Assembly (NCBI GenBank): GCA_903904815.1
Contig: CAIVDU010000038.1
Coordinates: 1 to 64,000, forward strand
Length of the DNA: 64,000 bases
DNA from: an uncultured Armatimonadota bacterium
Lineage (GTDB): Bacteria > Armatimonadota > Fimbriimonadia > Fimbriimonadales > Fimbriimonadaceae
Direction of reading: 5' to 3'
The notes beneath the pieces are model-generated. The model made no database searches and was not told where the DNA came from. It was given only the letters and a program-made list of their open reading frames with translations. Of the stretch, positions 29,535-39,076 are shown in pieces; within the stretch, counting starts at the first letter, position 1; every line of letters starts with the position of its first letter. The position numbers and the translations under genes are program-made.

Positions 29535-30767
29535 TCAGCTATTCAGAACGGTGAGTCCCACCAGTTCCTTCGCTTTGACCGGTCCTTCCGGGGGATCTTG
29601 CCAAAGTCCGTCCTCCTTGAGCAACTCTATCAGTTCGACCACGCCTCTCTCCTGAGGAATTCCAGTCTTAACCACGTTTCTCTTGCGATAAAGCGTGATC
29701 TTGCCTCCCGCAGCTCCTACATATCCGTAGTCCGCGTCGGCCATTTCTCCTGGACCGTTGACGATGCAGCCCATAACCGCAATATCGAGATTGACCAAGT
29801 GCTTGGTGGCGTCCCGGACCTGGTTCAGCACCGTTGGGAGATTAAATTTGGTTCGGCCGCACGAAGGGCAGGCAATGTATTCAACTTTGGTCTTGCGAAG
29901 ACCCAAGCCCTGCAAGATGTCGTAACAAACAGGAATCTCGTGGATGGGGTCCTCCGAGAGGGACACGCGGATCGTGTCGCCGATCCCTTCCATGAGCAGC
30001 GTAGCAATTCCAGCAGTGGACTTGATCCGCGCATACTCGCCGTCCCCTGCCTCGGTTACACCAAGGTGCAGCGGATAGGCCATTCCGGCTTCGTTCATGC
30101 GGATCACCATCAACCGGTTTGCCGCGACCATAACCGGCACTCGCGAGGCTTTCGCGGAAATATTCACGTTCTGGTAGCCGTGCTTCTCGCAGATTCGCAA
30201 ATACTCCATGGCACTTTGAACCATTCCCTCCGGCGTGTCTCCGTAGGTCACGAGCATTCTCTCGGAGAGCGATCCGTGATTGACACCGACTCGCATCGCA
30301 CGGTCGTGCTTCTTGCAAGCTTCAATGACTGGGACAAAGCTATCTTCGATCGCCAGTCTTTCGGCTTCGTGTTCTGCTTCCGAATACTCGATCTGGTTCG
30401 TGTGTTTGTGAAAAACGAAGAGACCAGGGTTAATCCGAACCTCATCCACGTACTTGGCGGCCTCCACCGCAATGGCCGTGCCTTGATGATGGACATCCGC
30501 GGTGAGGGGAACGTAGCCATGACGTTCGGTAACCTTTGCCCTAATTTCCTCTAGAGCTTGAGCCTCTCCGAGGCTTGGAGTCGTCACTCGGACCAGTTCA
30601 CACCCGGCTTCGTGGAGTTGAATGATCTGTTCCACGCAAGCGTCGATGTTTCGAGTTTCCTCGGTGATCATCGACTGGACGACAACCGGGTGCCCGCCTC
30701 CGATTGTCAATGGACCCACTCGGCAAGGAGTGGTCTTCCGTCGAGGGTACGTCATGTCGAGGTTCAT
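29535..30767 (-). CDS. ispG: 4-hydroxy-3-methylbut-2-enyl diphosphate synthase
   Basis: This [4Fe-4S] enzyme of the MEP isoprenoid pathway is 410 residues long. Cys300 and Cys303 (ACPSCGRT) and Cys334 ([10 protein letters not shown]) match the three cluster ligands. The N-terminus has [19 protein letters not shown] chose ATG 30767 because AAAGGA lies just upstream and the extra 30 residues of the longer frame are basic and unlike the family. It is the first gene of an ispG-radC-translin run. Its presence shows the cell uses the non-mevalonate route. Confidence 0.96.
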   Translation of the reverse strand: MNLDMTYPRRKTTPCRVGPLTIGGGHPVVVQSMITEETRNIDACVEQIIQLHEAGCELVRVTTPSLGEAQALEEIRAKVTERHGYVPLTADVHHQGTAIAVEAAKYVDEVRINPGLFVFHKHTNQIEYSEAEHEAERLAIEDSFVPVIEACKKHDRAMRVGVNHGSLSERMLVTYGDTPEGMVQSAMEYLRICEKHGYQNVNISAKASRVPVMVAANRLMVIRMNEAGMAYPLHLGVTEAGDGEYARIKSTAGIATLLMEGIGDTIRVSLSEDPIHEIPVCYDILQGLGLRKTKVEYIACPSCGRTKFNLPTVLNQVRDATKHLVNLDIAVMGCIVNGPGEMADADYGYVGAAGGKITLYRKRNVVKTGIPQERGVVELIELLKEDGLWQDPPEGPVKAKELVGLTVLNS

Positions 30768-30832
30768 TAGGTTCCTTTTCCTACGTTGGGCCACGCCGCC
30801 TTTGCGCACTTCTATTTTGGCACCGATTGGCC

Positions 30833-31753
30833 TCAGAGCTTCTGCGACAGTGACCAAACGACTTTCTGGATGGTCACCTCGTGGGTCTGGAGGTTCGCGA
30901 GCGGGCCAAGTTGCTCCAGTTCTACATACGCGTTCGGGTCGCTACTGAGGTACACCTGCTGGGCTGAGTTTCGGTCCGGATACAGCGCGGAAAGCGAGTT
31001 TGATTGCACCACGTGAATGACCGTCGAATGCTTAACGGCCTGCAATTCCCCAGTAACACCTGTCGCCCCAAATTTACGACTTTGGCTTGGGTCGCGCTTT
31101 AACCACAGAGAATCGACCCGTAAGTCCTGCAATTGGGTCAGAGAACTGTTGCCGTAATCGTAGTAGCCATGCGGCTGATAGCCGGTGCTTCGAATGGGAA
31201 GAATGACAAGTTCCGGATTGTCGATCTGGGTGACTTGCCAAGGACAAAGTTTTCTAGGAGGTCCAAGATTCTGAAGCCGGTTCGTGAACGACACCTTGGA
31301 ACCGTAGTCGGCGAGAACGATATCGCGTGAAATCCTGACTTGGAATTTTGAATCAGGTGGATTGGTTAGTCGCAATCCATTCGCGAGCCTTTCGACCGAG
31401 TACGGACCTGGATCAACTTTTCGATCAGGCGGCCAGGTGTCATTCGATTGCGGCGCGACCCAAACCTTATCCCCGCCGTAATTGGTCCAATCGGCTCCTT
31501 GGGGTTTTGATCCTGGAACGATGGAAGCGTTTTCCCAAAGCAAATTGTCCCCGTTTAAGTAGGCATACCGCATGACCCGACCCAATTGGGGGACGATCAC
31601 GATCTCGACGGTGTCATTCCAAACGCGATAGGCGCTCTTCCATCCGTGGTAATCCTTTTGTTCGATGTGAACGTGAGACTCCGTCTTCGGAGGGGGAATG
31701 AAGGGGCTTGCCTGCTTTGCGTGAAGCCCAATCGAGATAAGCCACAGGAACAT
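30833..31753 (-). CDS. Secreted protein resembling DUF4380 (mutarotase-like fold)
   Basis: A 306-residue protein with a short N-terminal hydrophobic signal ([11 protein letters not shown]). The body has [22 protein letters not shown] and [12 protein letters not shown], a pattern I associate with DUF4380, a family with a galactose-mutarotase-like beta-sandwich fold. It may bind or act on carbohydrate outside the cytoplasm. The family call is from memory and moderate. It is separated from ispG by 65 bases and may be its own unit. Confidence 0.6.
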   Translation of the reverse strand: MFLWLISIGLHAKQASPFIPPPKTESHVHIEQKDYHGWKSAYRVWNDTVEIVIVPQLGRVMRYAYLNGDNLLWENASIVPGSKPQGADWTNYGGDKVWVAPQSNDTWPPDRKVDPGPYSVERLANGLRLTNPPDSKFQVRISRDIVLADYGSKVSFTNRLQNLGPPRKLCPWQVTQIDNPELVILPIRSTGYQPHGYYDYGNSSLTQLQDLRVDSLWLKRDPSQSRKFGATGVTGELQAVKHSTVIHVVQSNSLSALYPDRNSAQQVYLSSDPNAYVELEQLGPLANLQTHEVTIQKVVWSLSQKL

Positions 31754-31809
31754 ATTGGGAGTATCCCCTAGTTGGCGGTCGGAGGCACATACCTCCGACC
31801 ACCATGGTC

Positions 31810-32445
31810 TCAGCGGTACATCGTGTACTTGATTCCGCCGCCACCACCGCCACCGCGAAACATTCGCGAGATGAGCCAGAAGATGAAGACGATGATCAAG
31901 ATACCGACGATGAAGCGCGTGAAACTAAACCCGCCTGGATAGTAAGCGCCATCGGAATAGTAGGGAGCGTTGTAGTAAAACGCCGGATGGAAAGGCATCC
32001 AGTAATACCAAGCCGGGTGGTACCAGTAATCTCCGTATCCGCCCCCGTAATAGCCGTAATATCGACCGCCGCCATAGTAAACCGGCGAGCGAGAGATGAA
32101 GTTTCCTCGCGGTGTCGAGATACTCGTCGAGTTAATGCGACCAGAGTTGCCAAACGATCCACTTCGACTAAATGAGCCGCTTCCCGACCGTGTGAATGAG
32201 CCCGATCCCGAAGGAACTGTGGTTGACCGGGATCCAAATCCACCAGAACGTGACCCGAATGAGCCGCTGCCACCGGAACTGCTGAAGCCCCGACTGAAGC
32301 CACCCCCGCTGAAACCACCACCTCTAAACCCGCCACCGCCGCCGAAAGATCCACGACGTTGGGCCATGGCGGATGTGAGTCCACCTAAAACGAGAACTGA
32401 GACGGCCAAGACCGTCATAAACAGGAGTCGAAAGTTATGTTTCAT
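31810..32445 (-). CDS. Gly/Ser-rich secreted or membrane protein
   Basis: A 211-residue protein with a clear signal peptide (MTVLAVSVLVLGGLTSAMA). A low-complexity Gly/Ser/Phe/Arg region covers about residues 30-115. A Tyr/Gly-rich segment (about 120-170) is followed by a hydrophobic helix (FIVGILIIVFIFWLIS, about 180-195) and a glycine run. This could be an anchored surface protein. Its ATG overlaps the upstream gene's stop (ATGA). Low complexity prevents family assignment. Confidence 0.7.
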   Translation of the reverse strand: MKHNFRLLFMTVLAVSVLVLGGLTSAMAQRRGSFGGGGGFRGGGFSGGGFSRGFSSSGGSGSFGSRSGGFGSRSTTVPSGSGSFTRSGSGSFSRSGSFGNSGRINSTSISTPRGNFISRSPVYYGGGRYYGYYGGGYGDYWYHPAWYYWMPFHPAFYYNAPYYSDGAYYPGGFSFTRFIVGILIIVFIFWLISRMFRGGGGGGGIKYTMYR

Positions 32446-32891
32446 CCGATCAGATTGAAGCTGGCGACCTCGTCCGCTCCCAAGAGGTGAGGCCGATACA
32501 GTGAAAGATACGCTGTGGCGCGGTCCTCGACTGCGTCAATATCGACTTGTAGGTCTACTATCCTATCGGTAATATCCTCGTTATCCATCGTCACGCGAGT
32601 GAATTCAATCGCAAATTGTGGCGAAGGATTCTCAATTGTAACCTTATGGAGTGGGAACTCCAGGTCGATTCTTCCCGGAAACATTGCGTATTGGCCTTGC
32701 GTGTCGTCCTGAGGCAGAACGTAAGCCGACATATCACCTCCGTTTCGCAGTCCTCCGCGACAAGGGTCGCCGAATTCGTTGCGTCCCGTGGCAAGTTCAA
32801 TGAAAAGACGTGCGGCTGGAAACTCCTGTCCGTTTAAGAACAGGGTCGTCGAATCCCAATCGCCACCGGTGTTAAAGATGAAATAGGTCAT
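32442..32891 (-). CDS. Hypothetical protein (149 aa)
   Basis: I do not recognise this protein. It has no signal peptide or membrane segment. Two acidic patches appear (MDNEDITDRIVDLQVDIDAVED), and the sequence looks like a small beta-rich soluble domain. It is coupled by a 4-base overlap to the Gly/Ser-rich protein downstream, so the two are probably expressed together. Start ATG 32891. Confidence 0.65.
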   Translation of the reverse strand: MTYFIFNTGGDWDSTTLFLNGQEFPAARLFIELATGRNEFGDPCRGGLRNGGDMSAYVLPQDDTQGQYAMFPGRIDLEFPLHKVTIENPSPQFAIEFTRVTMDNEDITDRIVDLQVDIDAVEDRATAYLSLYRPHLLGADEVASFNLIG

Positions 32892-33097
32892 CTGTGTCGC
32901 CCGAGGATACCGAACCCGAGCCGGAGATTTCGCTTAGGGGCCTAGGACCGGCTGTCGCGACTTGTTACCACACACTCCCGGCGTCACTCTTTTATGTACA
33001 CGCCTTAATTTATCTTCGCTGATATAGTTACTGTGTCTAGAGTTCTAGTCTAGCATGGTTATGTTCAGCCACTTATGGTTCCATTGTCCTTATATTA

Positions 33098-33664
33098 GTG
33101 CCGGTAAATATGTTGCTTCCAGGTAACCCGCAATTCAAACAACCGCCAGCAAATATGGATGCAGGCTCGTCGGTCACGCAATATCGTGTGTTCTCGTCCC
33201 TAAAAACAGTCGTCACCCCTACCCTATCGGCGACGCTGCGGACCCGAGTGCATTTGGGCATAAGAGCCGACCAAACGCCCCAATCCCTTTTACAAATCAC
33301 GATTCAGAATCGTTCGAATCGGGTCCTTGCCTTTCCGGTTAAGGGAGCCATTCGCATTCAACTTCAACGCTATAGAGACGGCGCCGTAACGGGATCCTAC
33401 TCCCGCGACGCGTCTCGACAAGTTCCCTCTCTCACGCCACCCTTGGCCCACGGGGGGATATTCACGTTTGAACGGACCGGCTCTGTCTGGTCCGATCAAA
33501 ATCTCGGCATCTGTCTATCGCTGATTGAAGAGTCAGGAGGGGTTACCACCTACTCCCGACTTCCCAAGGGGCGATATTTTTTCACGGCAATTTACGACGC
33601 AGGTGTTGTAAATGACAAACGGCTGATCCTGCACTTGACAGGCACGTCGTTTTTGCTTCCGTAA
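33098..33664 (+). CDS. Hypothetical protein (188 aa)
   Basis: An unrecognised protein with regularly spaced beta-strand-like segments (HLGIRADQTPQSLLQITIQNRS, IRIQLQRY, YFFTAIYDAG, LILHLTG), suggesting an immunoglobulin-like or other beta-sandwich fold. No convincing signal peptide is seen. GTG 33098 gives the longest frame; ATG 33110 is equally possible, and neither has a good ribosome site. It lies 27 bases before the PEP-CTERM protein gene. Confidence 0.55.
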   Translation: MPVNMLLPGNPQFKQPPANMDAGSSVTQYRVFSSLKTVVTPTLSATLRTRVHLGIRADQTPQSLLQITIQNRSNRVLAFPVKGAIRIQLQRYRDGAVTGSYSRDASRQVPSLTPPLAHGGIFTFERTGSVWSDQNLGICLSLIEESGGVTTYSRLPKGRYFFTAIYDAGVVNDKRLILHLTGTSFLLP

Positions 33665-33691
33665 ATTGTTCGTTTCAACGAGGAGAAGAAT

Positions 33692-34447
33692 ATGACACTA
33701 AGACTAATGAGGACCTGGGCTCTACCCCTCGTCTTCGCCACGATCACGTTCCAGACGGCTGGGGCCGTAACGCTGAACCTAAACGGCTTCAGCGGACAGA
33801 CAATCCAGAATGCCAACTGGTCGATGACGTCTTACACGCCAGTTGCGATCGCGCCAATCAGTGCGGATTTTACTGCTGCATTTAATTCATGGAATGCCGA
33901 TATGGGCGCTAGAGGCGGTGCAGGAGGCTGGACGATAGTGAATGCCGGAGGACTCAACGGCACATTCAAAGTCAACGATTACACTCCTACGCTTGTAGGA
34001 GCTACCGGCGATCTCAGTTTCAATATGAGCTACACCGCCGGCTTGGGCGATCCCTCTGCCACTGCCGCCAACACGGTGTGGGCCCAGAGCATTAGGACAA
34101 CCGACAAGTTGGCCGGCTCTCTGGCTGGGAATCCCTATCTAGACAACCCCGCTGGGCTTGGGGGAGGAACCTACAATCCCCCCGCCTACCCATTCCAGTA
34201 CGCGGATGGTCACTTCTACGATGATCCGAGTCGAACTGGAAACCCAACGCGGAAAGTCCAGTGGATCGGAGATCTCTACCTCTGCACGATCAACTACGGC
34301 ACCAAAACACTCAACGTGTACGATGGCGTCGAGTGGGGATTCGAGATTAATCCCAAGCCAGCCGCCACCCCAGAACCAGGCTCGATGGCGGCACTTGGGC
34401 TAGGAATCGTCGGTCTGGCGGTTCGACGGCGAAAGCGAATTCTGTAG
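33692..34447 (+). CDS. PEP-CTERM sorting-domain protein
   Basis: A 251-residue exported protein. The signal peptide covers about residues 1-25 (WALPLVFATITFQTAGA). The C-terminus carries TPEPGSMAALGLGIVGLAVRRR: a PEP motif, a hydrophobic helix and a basic tail, the signal recognised by exosortase (EpsH/XrtA). Such proteins are usually tied to exopolysaccharide or biofilm matrix. No exosortase is encoded in this window. AGGAG precedes ATG 33692, and a good terminator follows. Confidence 0.9.
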   Translation: MTLRLMRTWALPLVFATITFQTAGAVTLNLNGFSGQTIQNANWSMTSYTPVAIAPISADFTAAFNSWNADMGARGGAGGWTIVNAGGLNGTFKVNDYTPTLVGATGDLSFNMSYTAGLGDPSATAANTVWAQSIRTTDKLAGSLAGNPYLDNPAGLGGGTYNPPAYPFQYADGHFYDDPSRTGNPTRKVQWIGDLYLCTINYGTKTLNVYDGVEWGFEINPKPAATPEPGSMAALGLGIVGLAVRRRKRIL

Positions 34448-34467
34448 AGATTTTCGCGGACATGATA

Positions 34468-34504
34468 CTCGGCAGGTTATTTTCTACCTGCCGAGGTCGT
34501 TTTG
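34468..34504 (+). terminator. Rho-independent terminator after the PEP-CTERM gene
   Basis: A 10-base stem (CTCGGCAGGT with its exact complement) around an 8-base loop is followed by GTCGTTTT. It begins 20 bases after the PEP-CTERM stop. Confidence 0.8.
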
Positions 34505-34598
34505 GCCGTAGGATAGAAGTGACGCCGCCGCAGACCGGGCGCTCTTTTGCAAATCTGCGTTCTGCGACGACGCCGAGTTCCCAAGGGAGGGAAAACAG

Positions 34599-36686
34599 GT
34601 GAAAGCGTATCGCGCCGAAAATATTCGTAATGTGGCCATTGTAGGCCACGGCGGTTCTGGCAAGACCATGCTGGTCGAGCACATGCTCTACACCGCCGGG
34701 GCAACCGACCGGGTGGGCAACGTAGATGCCGGAAACACCCAATCAGACTTCGATCCTCTTGAAATCAGAAAGAAGATTTCTCTTGGAGCCAGCGTCCTAC
34801 CTATCGAGTGGCATGGCTGCAAAGTAAATCTTATCGACGTTCCGGGATATCCGGACTTTATCGGCGAGCTCCACAGCATCGCCCGAGTCGTGGAATCGAT
34901 GATCCTCGTTTGCGAGGCAAAACGAGACCTCGACGTAGGTTTCGAGTTGGCTTGGGACATCGCCGAAGAACACGGACTGGCCCGGTGCATCTTCGTCAAC
35001 AAACTTGAGCGTGACAATGCCGATTTCGAGGGCCTCATGGAGACCCTTCACGCCCGCTACGGCAGAAAGGTGGTCAGCACCCAGATTCCAATCGGCCATC
35101 AAGCCGCCTTCTCCGGCGTCCTCGACCTTCTGAATATGAATGTCTACAAAGGCAAGGATCGAGGCGTCGAGATCGAGGAGGTTCCTACTGGCTATTCTGC
35201 GGAAGCCGCCGAACGGCGCGAAAAGATGATGGACGCCGCCGCCGAGGGCGATGACGATCTCGCGCTGAAGTACCTCGAGGGCAGCGAACTCAGCCCCGAA
35301 GAAATTGAGCATGGGCTACTCGTCGGAGTCGAGACCGGACGTGTCGTGCCAGTTTTGCTGGGCTCGGCTCTCACCGGAGTCGGTGTGGCTCCGTTGCTAG
35401 ATCGAATCTGCGGCGAGCTGCCTTCACCGGTCGATGTACCGAAAGTGTATGACCGAATGTCCGCCCACGCGGAGGACGGACACCTCCTTAGCCCAGATCC
35501 GGACGGACCGCTTGCTGCCTTTGTATTCAAGACCACTGCGGACCCCTTCGTGGGCAAGATCAACTATGTGCGGGTCTTTAGTGGGACGCTTCGAGTTGAC
35601 GACCACGTCCTCAACGTGAACCGAGAATCCGAAGAAAGAGTCCATAACCTCTTCGTGCCTCACGGCAAAGTTCAGGAGGTCGCCGCCATGCTTGTGGCTG
35701 GCGACATCGGAGCCATTGCAAAGCTGGCGAACACCCATACCGGAGACACCCTCAGTTCCAACCGCGAGCGCATCATGCTGCCTCCGATCGACTATCCGCA
35801 GCCGATCTATCGAATCGCCATCAGCCCTGCCACAAAGGTAGATGAGGACAAACTCGGAAATGCCCTCTCCCGTTTACTTGAGGAGGACTCAACCCTCCAC
35901 CATTATCGAGAACCCGCCACTCACCAGGAGATCCTGGCTGGCATGGGAGACATCCATCTCGACACGGTCATCGAAAAGCTAAAGGCAAAGTTCGGTGTGA
36001 CCGTGAGAGTGGAAGAGGCCAAAGTTCCCTATCGCGAAACGGTGAAGTCCCAGAGCAAGGCTCAAGGCCGTCATAAACGTCAAACCGGTGGAAAAGGACA
36101 GTTCGGCGACTGTTGGATCGAATTGGAGCCACTTGAACGAGGAGGTGGTTTCCAATTTGAGAACCGGGTCGTGGGAGGCGCGATCCCCAAGAACTTCATT
36201 CCCGCGATCGAGAAGGGTATCCGTGAAGCCATGGACCACGGGCTGGTGGCCGGATTCCCGGCAACCGACCTGAAGATCTCCGTCTACGACGGCAGCTACC
36301 ACGACGTCGACTCCAACGAAATGGCCTTCAAAACCGCGGGCGCCCTCGCACTGCGCGCCGCAGCCGAGCTAGCCCAGCCGGTGATTCTGGAACCCATTCT
36401 CAACGTCGAGGTCGATGTGCCAGACGATTGCGTGGGTGATGTGGTTGGGGACCTGAATGGACGACGTGGACGCCTTCAGGGCATGGAACCGAGTTCGATC
36501 GGTCGCACCACGATCTTCGCCACGGTTCCGATGGCGACGATGACCCGATATGCGCTGGACCTCCGCTCCTTAACCAAGGGGCGTGGGCGTTTCTCGCAGA
36601 CCGAGAGCCACTACGATGAGGTTCCGTACCAGGAACAGCAAGAATTGGTCGTCGAGTTCGCCAGGCACCGCACATCCGGTGACTAG
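34599..36686 (+). CDS. Elongation factor G-like GTPase (EF-G2 type)
   Basis: A 695-residue translational GTPase with the full EF-G domain order. The P-loop is VGHGGSGKT rather than the canonical GHIDAGKT, G3 is DVPGYPD, and G4 is NKLE rather than NKxD. These changes mark the divergent second EF-G group found beside a canonical fusA in many phyla. The role may be in ribosome recycling or an accessory step and is not settled for this group. GTG 34599 is preceded by AAGGGAGG. No rpsL/rpsG/tuf neighbours are present, which also argues against main EF-G. Confidence 0.9.
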   Translation: MKAYRAENIRNVAIVGHGGSGKTMLVEHMLYTAGATDRVGNVDAGNTQSDFDPLEIRKKISLGASVLPIEWHGCKVNLIDVPGYPDFIGELHSIARVVESMILVCEAKRDLDVGFELAWDIAEEHGLARCIFVNKLERDNADFEGLMETLHARYGRKVVSTQIPIGHQAAFSGVLDLLNMNVYKGKDRGVEIEEVPTGYSAEAAERREKMMDAAAEGDDDLALKYLEGSELSPEEIEHGLLVGVETGRVVPVLLGSALTGVGVAPLLDRICGELPSPVDVPKVYDRMSAHAEDGHLLSPDPDGPLAAFVFKTTADPFVGKINYVRVFSGTLRVDDHVLNVNRESEERVHNLFVPHGKVQEVAAMLVAGDIGAIAKLANTHTGDTLSSNRERIMLPPIDYPQPIYRIAISPATKVDEDKLGNALSRLLEEDSTLHHYREPATHQEILAGMGDIHLDTVIEKLKAKFGVTVRVEEAKVPYRETVKSQSKAQGRHKRQTGGKGQFGDCWIELEPLERGGGFQFENRVVGGAIPKNFIPAIEKGIREAMDHGLVAGFPATDLKISVYDGSYHDVDSNEMAFKTAGALALRAAAELAQPVILEPILNVEVDVPDDCVGDVVGDLNGRRGRLQGMEPSSIGRTTIFATVPMATMTRYALDLRSLTKGRGRFSQTESHYDEVPYQEQQELVVEFARHRTSGD

Positions 36687-36751
36687 CCTAGAGACTCCAA
36701 TATCGGTGATCCCGCGATTTTGCCCTTGGGCGTCGCGGGGTCACGGTAGCA

Positions 36752-37603
36752 TCACCGGATTTGGAAAGCCTGCTCGGCCTTGGCCACTTCGGCGACGACA
36801 ACTCCGCCGATAGCGTCGTACTGCTCGGCTGGCACCCCAACCTCTTCAAGAACGGTCTCGTCAAAACCACGGTCTTGGTAGTTCGAGCTATTCGAAAAGT
36901 GGGATCGGAAAGCGATACAATTTGCCGCCGCTACGATGCAGGTGGTCTTGGTATGTTCTGTATCGGCCAGCGGGTCGTGGAGGTTCCGGATCGAACAATT
37001 GATCATCGGTGAAAGCCCCCATTTTTTGGCCAATAGTGATCCCACGTCTGAACCGTCAAACCCCGCTACCTGTTGAAGCGCAAGGTGGAGAGGCATCTGC
37101 TCCTTCTTAGCCGTTTCGATACCACGGTCCAGCACGTCAGGGCAGAACTTGTCCATTGCGAGAATGCCCACGTCGTGGAGCATGCCGGCCGCGTGCAATT
37201 CTTCCGCGCGGAGCGGCATGGTCAACTTTGCCAGAATTCGGGCGGCGGTGGCCACCGCCACGCTGTGCCGCCAGAACTCCAACTTGTCGAATTTCATCGC
37301 CTGCTCTTTGCTTCCAATGGCTTGTTGATACGCCACCGCAATCACCAGACTTTTCATCGTGTTCAGTCCCAGAACACTGATCGCACGGCCAATACTTGGC
37401 ACTGAGGCAAGCCCATAGGCTGCCGAGTTGGCAACCCGGAGGATTTTTGCCGTGATCGCGGGATCACGCTGAACGATCTGTTCAATCGTCTTGGGTGACG
37501 CGTTGGGATCGTCGGCCATTTTGAGAACAGTGCTCACCACTTGGGGAAGCACCGATAGATTCTCGCTCCTAGCTATCTTGAGTTCGAGAGTCTGCAGTTC
37601 CAC
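36752..37603 (-). CDS. HDOD domain protein
   Basis: A 283-residue protein with a single HDOD domain, a degenerate relative of HD phosphohydrolases found in signalling proteins. LPQVVSTVLKMADDPNASPKTIEQIVQRDPAITAKILRVANSAAYG (in consecutive parts) and AGMLHDVGILAMD are the family landmarks. No receiver or GGDEF domain is attached. It starts at GTG 37603 and is divergent from the CbpA/HspR genes. Its partner and signal cannot be read from sequence. Confidence 0.9.
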   Translation of the reverse strand: MELQTLELKIARSENLSVLPQVVSTVLKMADDPNASPKTIEQIVQRDPAITAKILRVANSAAYGLASVPSIGRAISVLGLNTMKSLVIAVAYQQAIGSKEQAMKFDKLEFWRHSVAVATAARILAKLTMPLRAEELHAAGMLHDVGILAMDKFCPDVLDRGIETAKKEQMPLHLALQQVAGFDGSDVGSLLAKKWGLSPMINCSIRNLHDPLADTEHTKTTCIVAAANCIAFRSHFSNSSNYQDRGFDETVLEEVGVPAEQYDAIGGVVVAEVAKAEQAFQIR

Positions 37604-37661
37604 TTCATAGTTTTCGGTATCTCTTGAGGCAAAGATTACTGAGAGGAACGCATAATCCCGA

Positions 37662-37682
37662 CTTGAGCGTTATATACTCATG
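37662..37682 (+). promoter_or_regulatory. HAIR-like operator for HspR
   Basis: CTTGAGC, seven bases, then ACTCATG matches the HspR consensus CTTGAGT-N7-ACTCAAG at 12 of 14 defined positions. It ends 20 bases before the CbpA-type dnaJ start and contains a TATACT that could be the -10 box, so bound HspR would block the promoter. The HspR gene is the second gene of the same operon, giving autoregulation. Confidence 0.8.
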
Positions 37683-37702
37683 GAGTTGAGTGAACCAACA
37701 AC

Positions 37703-38668
37703 ATGCCGAAGGACTATTACGATCTACTAGGCGTTAGCAAGTCTGCTGACGAGAAAGATATCAAAACGGCTTATCGCCGGTTGGCCCGCAAATTCCATCC
37801 CGACGTAAACCCAAACGATAAGGGCGCTGAAGCCAGGTTTAAGGAGATCAGCGAGGCTTACGAAGTAATCGGCGATTCCGACAAGCGCAAGCTATACGAC
37901 CAATACGGCGCGAACTGGGAGCATGTCCAGAACGGCGCCGGTGGGCACATGGGCAGCCCAGAGGACTTCGGCAACTTCAAATTTGGAGGCGCAGGAACGG
38001 AGGGTTTCGGCGGGTTCTTTGATCAATTTTTCGGTGGACACGCGGGGGGCTTCGGCGGACATCCAGGCGGACAGGCCGGCGGGGTGAGCTATCAGGACAT
38101 GGAGACCATGCAGCCTCGAGATGTCGAAAAGGTCATCGAGGTACCCCTCCATGAAATTGACACCGGTTCGAAGCGGACGCTCACCTATCAAACCCTGGAT
38201 TCGCAGCGCCTTCGCGACGGGTTCACGACTGTGCCAACCACGAAGAAGGTTGAAATCAAGATTCCCGCTGGTATTCAAGACGGGAAGAAGCTACGGGTAG
38301 CTGGGAAAGGAGCTGCAGGGGCTAATGGGCGTGCAGGCGACTTGTACGTCGTTATAAAGTGGGCTCCTCATGCGATGTTCAAGTCGGTAGGAGACAACCT
38401 CGAAGTCGAGGTGACCGTCCCGTTTACAACCGCCGCCCTCGGGGGTCAGATCAAAGTTCCGACGCTTCGGTCATCCGTTTCCATGAAGATTCCCGAAGGG
38501 ACCCAGAGTGGACAGGCCTTCCGCCTTGGTGGTCAAGGAATTGCCAAGTTGTCGGGCGGACGTGGAGACTTGATGGCTCGAATAAAGATAGCCGTCCCAA
38601 AGAAACTCACCGAAGAACAGCGCCAGTTGCTTCAAAAACTGGAGGACCTTGAGCAGGTGACCGTTTGA
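37703..38668 (+). CDS. DnaJ-type co-chaperone without zinc finger (CbpA-like)
   Basis: A 321-residue J protein. The J domain (residues 3-68) has HPD at 32-34. A Gly/Phe-rich region follows (about 75-130), then two C-terminal substrate-binding domains (about 145-315). The four CxxCxGxG zinc repeats of DnaJ proper are absent, so this is the CbpA/DnaJ2 type. It would stimulate DnaK and hand over unfolded proteins. dnaK and grpE are not nearby. It is coupled to hspR by a TTGA overlap. Confidence 0.93.
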   Translation: MPKDYYDLLGVSKSADEKDIKTAYRRLARKFHPDVNPNDKGAEARFKEISEAYEVIGDSDKRKLYDQYGANWEHVQNGAGGHMGSPEDFGNFKFGGAGTEGFGGFFDQFFGGHAGGFGGHPGGQAGGVSYQDMETMQPRDVEKVIEVPLHEIDTGSKRTLTYQTLDSQRLRDGFTTVPTTKKVEIKIPAGIQDGKKLRVAGKGAAGANGRAGDLYVVIKWAPHAMFKSVGDNLEVEVTVPFTTAALGGQIKVPTLRSSVSMKIPEGTQSGQAFRLGGQGIAKLSGGRGDLMARIKIAVPKKLTEEQRQLLQKLEDLEQVTV

Positions 38669-39072
38669 GAAGCGAAAACCAACCTGTCTACATGATCGGA
38701 GTGGCCGCTTCGCTTTGCAACGTCCACCCTCAGACACTCCGGCAGTATGAGCGTCTCGGACTGGTAGTACCGTCTCGTGCAGGGGCGAAGAACCGACTTT
38801 ACAGCGAGGTCGACATTCGCCGAGTTCAGCGGATCCAGCGACTGACCCAAGAGATGGGCGTAAATTTGGCCGGAGTCGAACTGATCCTACGGTTGCTCGA
38901 CGACATGGAAGAGTCCAGGCGAGATATTGAGTTACAGATGGAAGAATGGAGGCAAGAAGTCGAACGACGTGTTTCTCAGCTACTAATCCATCCTACGGTT
39001 CCCATTCGCAAAGACGACACGTTACTGCCGGCCGTTCCGAGATTCAGGCACCGAAGGAAAGTTGATCTGTAG
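38665..39072 (+). CDS. hspR: Heat-shock repressor HspR (MerR family)
   Basis: A 135-residue MerR-type regulator. The winged helix-turn-helix has YMIGVAASLCNVHPQTLRQYERLGLV and RLYSEVDIRRVQRIQ, followed by a coiled-coil dimerisation helix (about 75-115) and a short basic tail (RHRRKVDL). HspR represses chaperone genes through HAIR sites, often with DnaK as co-repressor. The HAIR-like site at 37662 supports this. It starts at TTG 38665, inside the preceding stop. Confidence 0.93.
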   Translation: MRSENQPVYMIGVAASLCNVHPQTLRQYERLGLVVPSRAGAKNRLYSEVDIRRVQRIQRLTQEMGVNLAGVELILRLLDDMEESRRDIELQMEEWRQEVERRVSQLLIHPTVPIRKDDTLLPAVPRFRHRRKVDL

Positions 39073-39076
39073 TCGA

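Noticed and set aside
29481-30554. Plus-strand open frame (357 codons) over ispG
   Set aside because: Antisense to ispG, which has all three cluster cysteines; the opposite translation has no motif.
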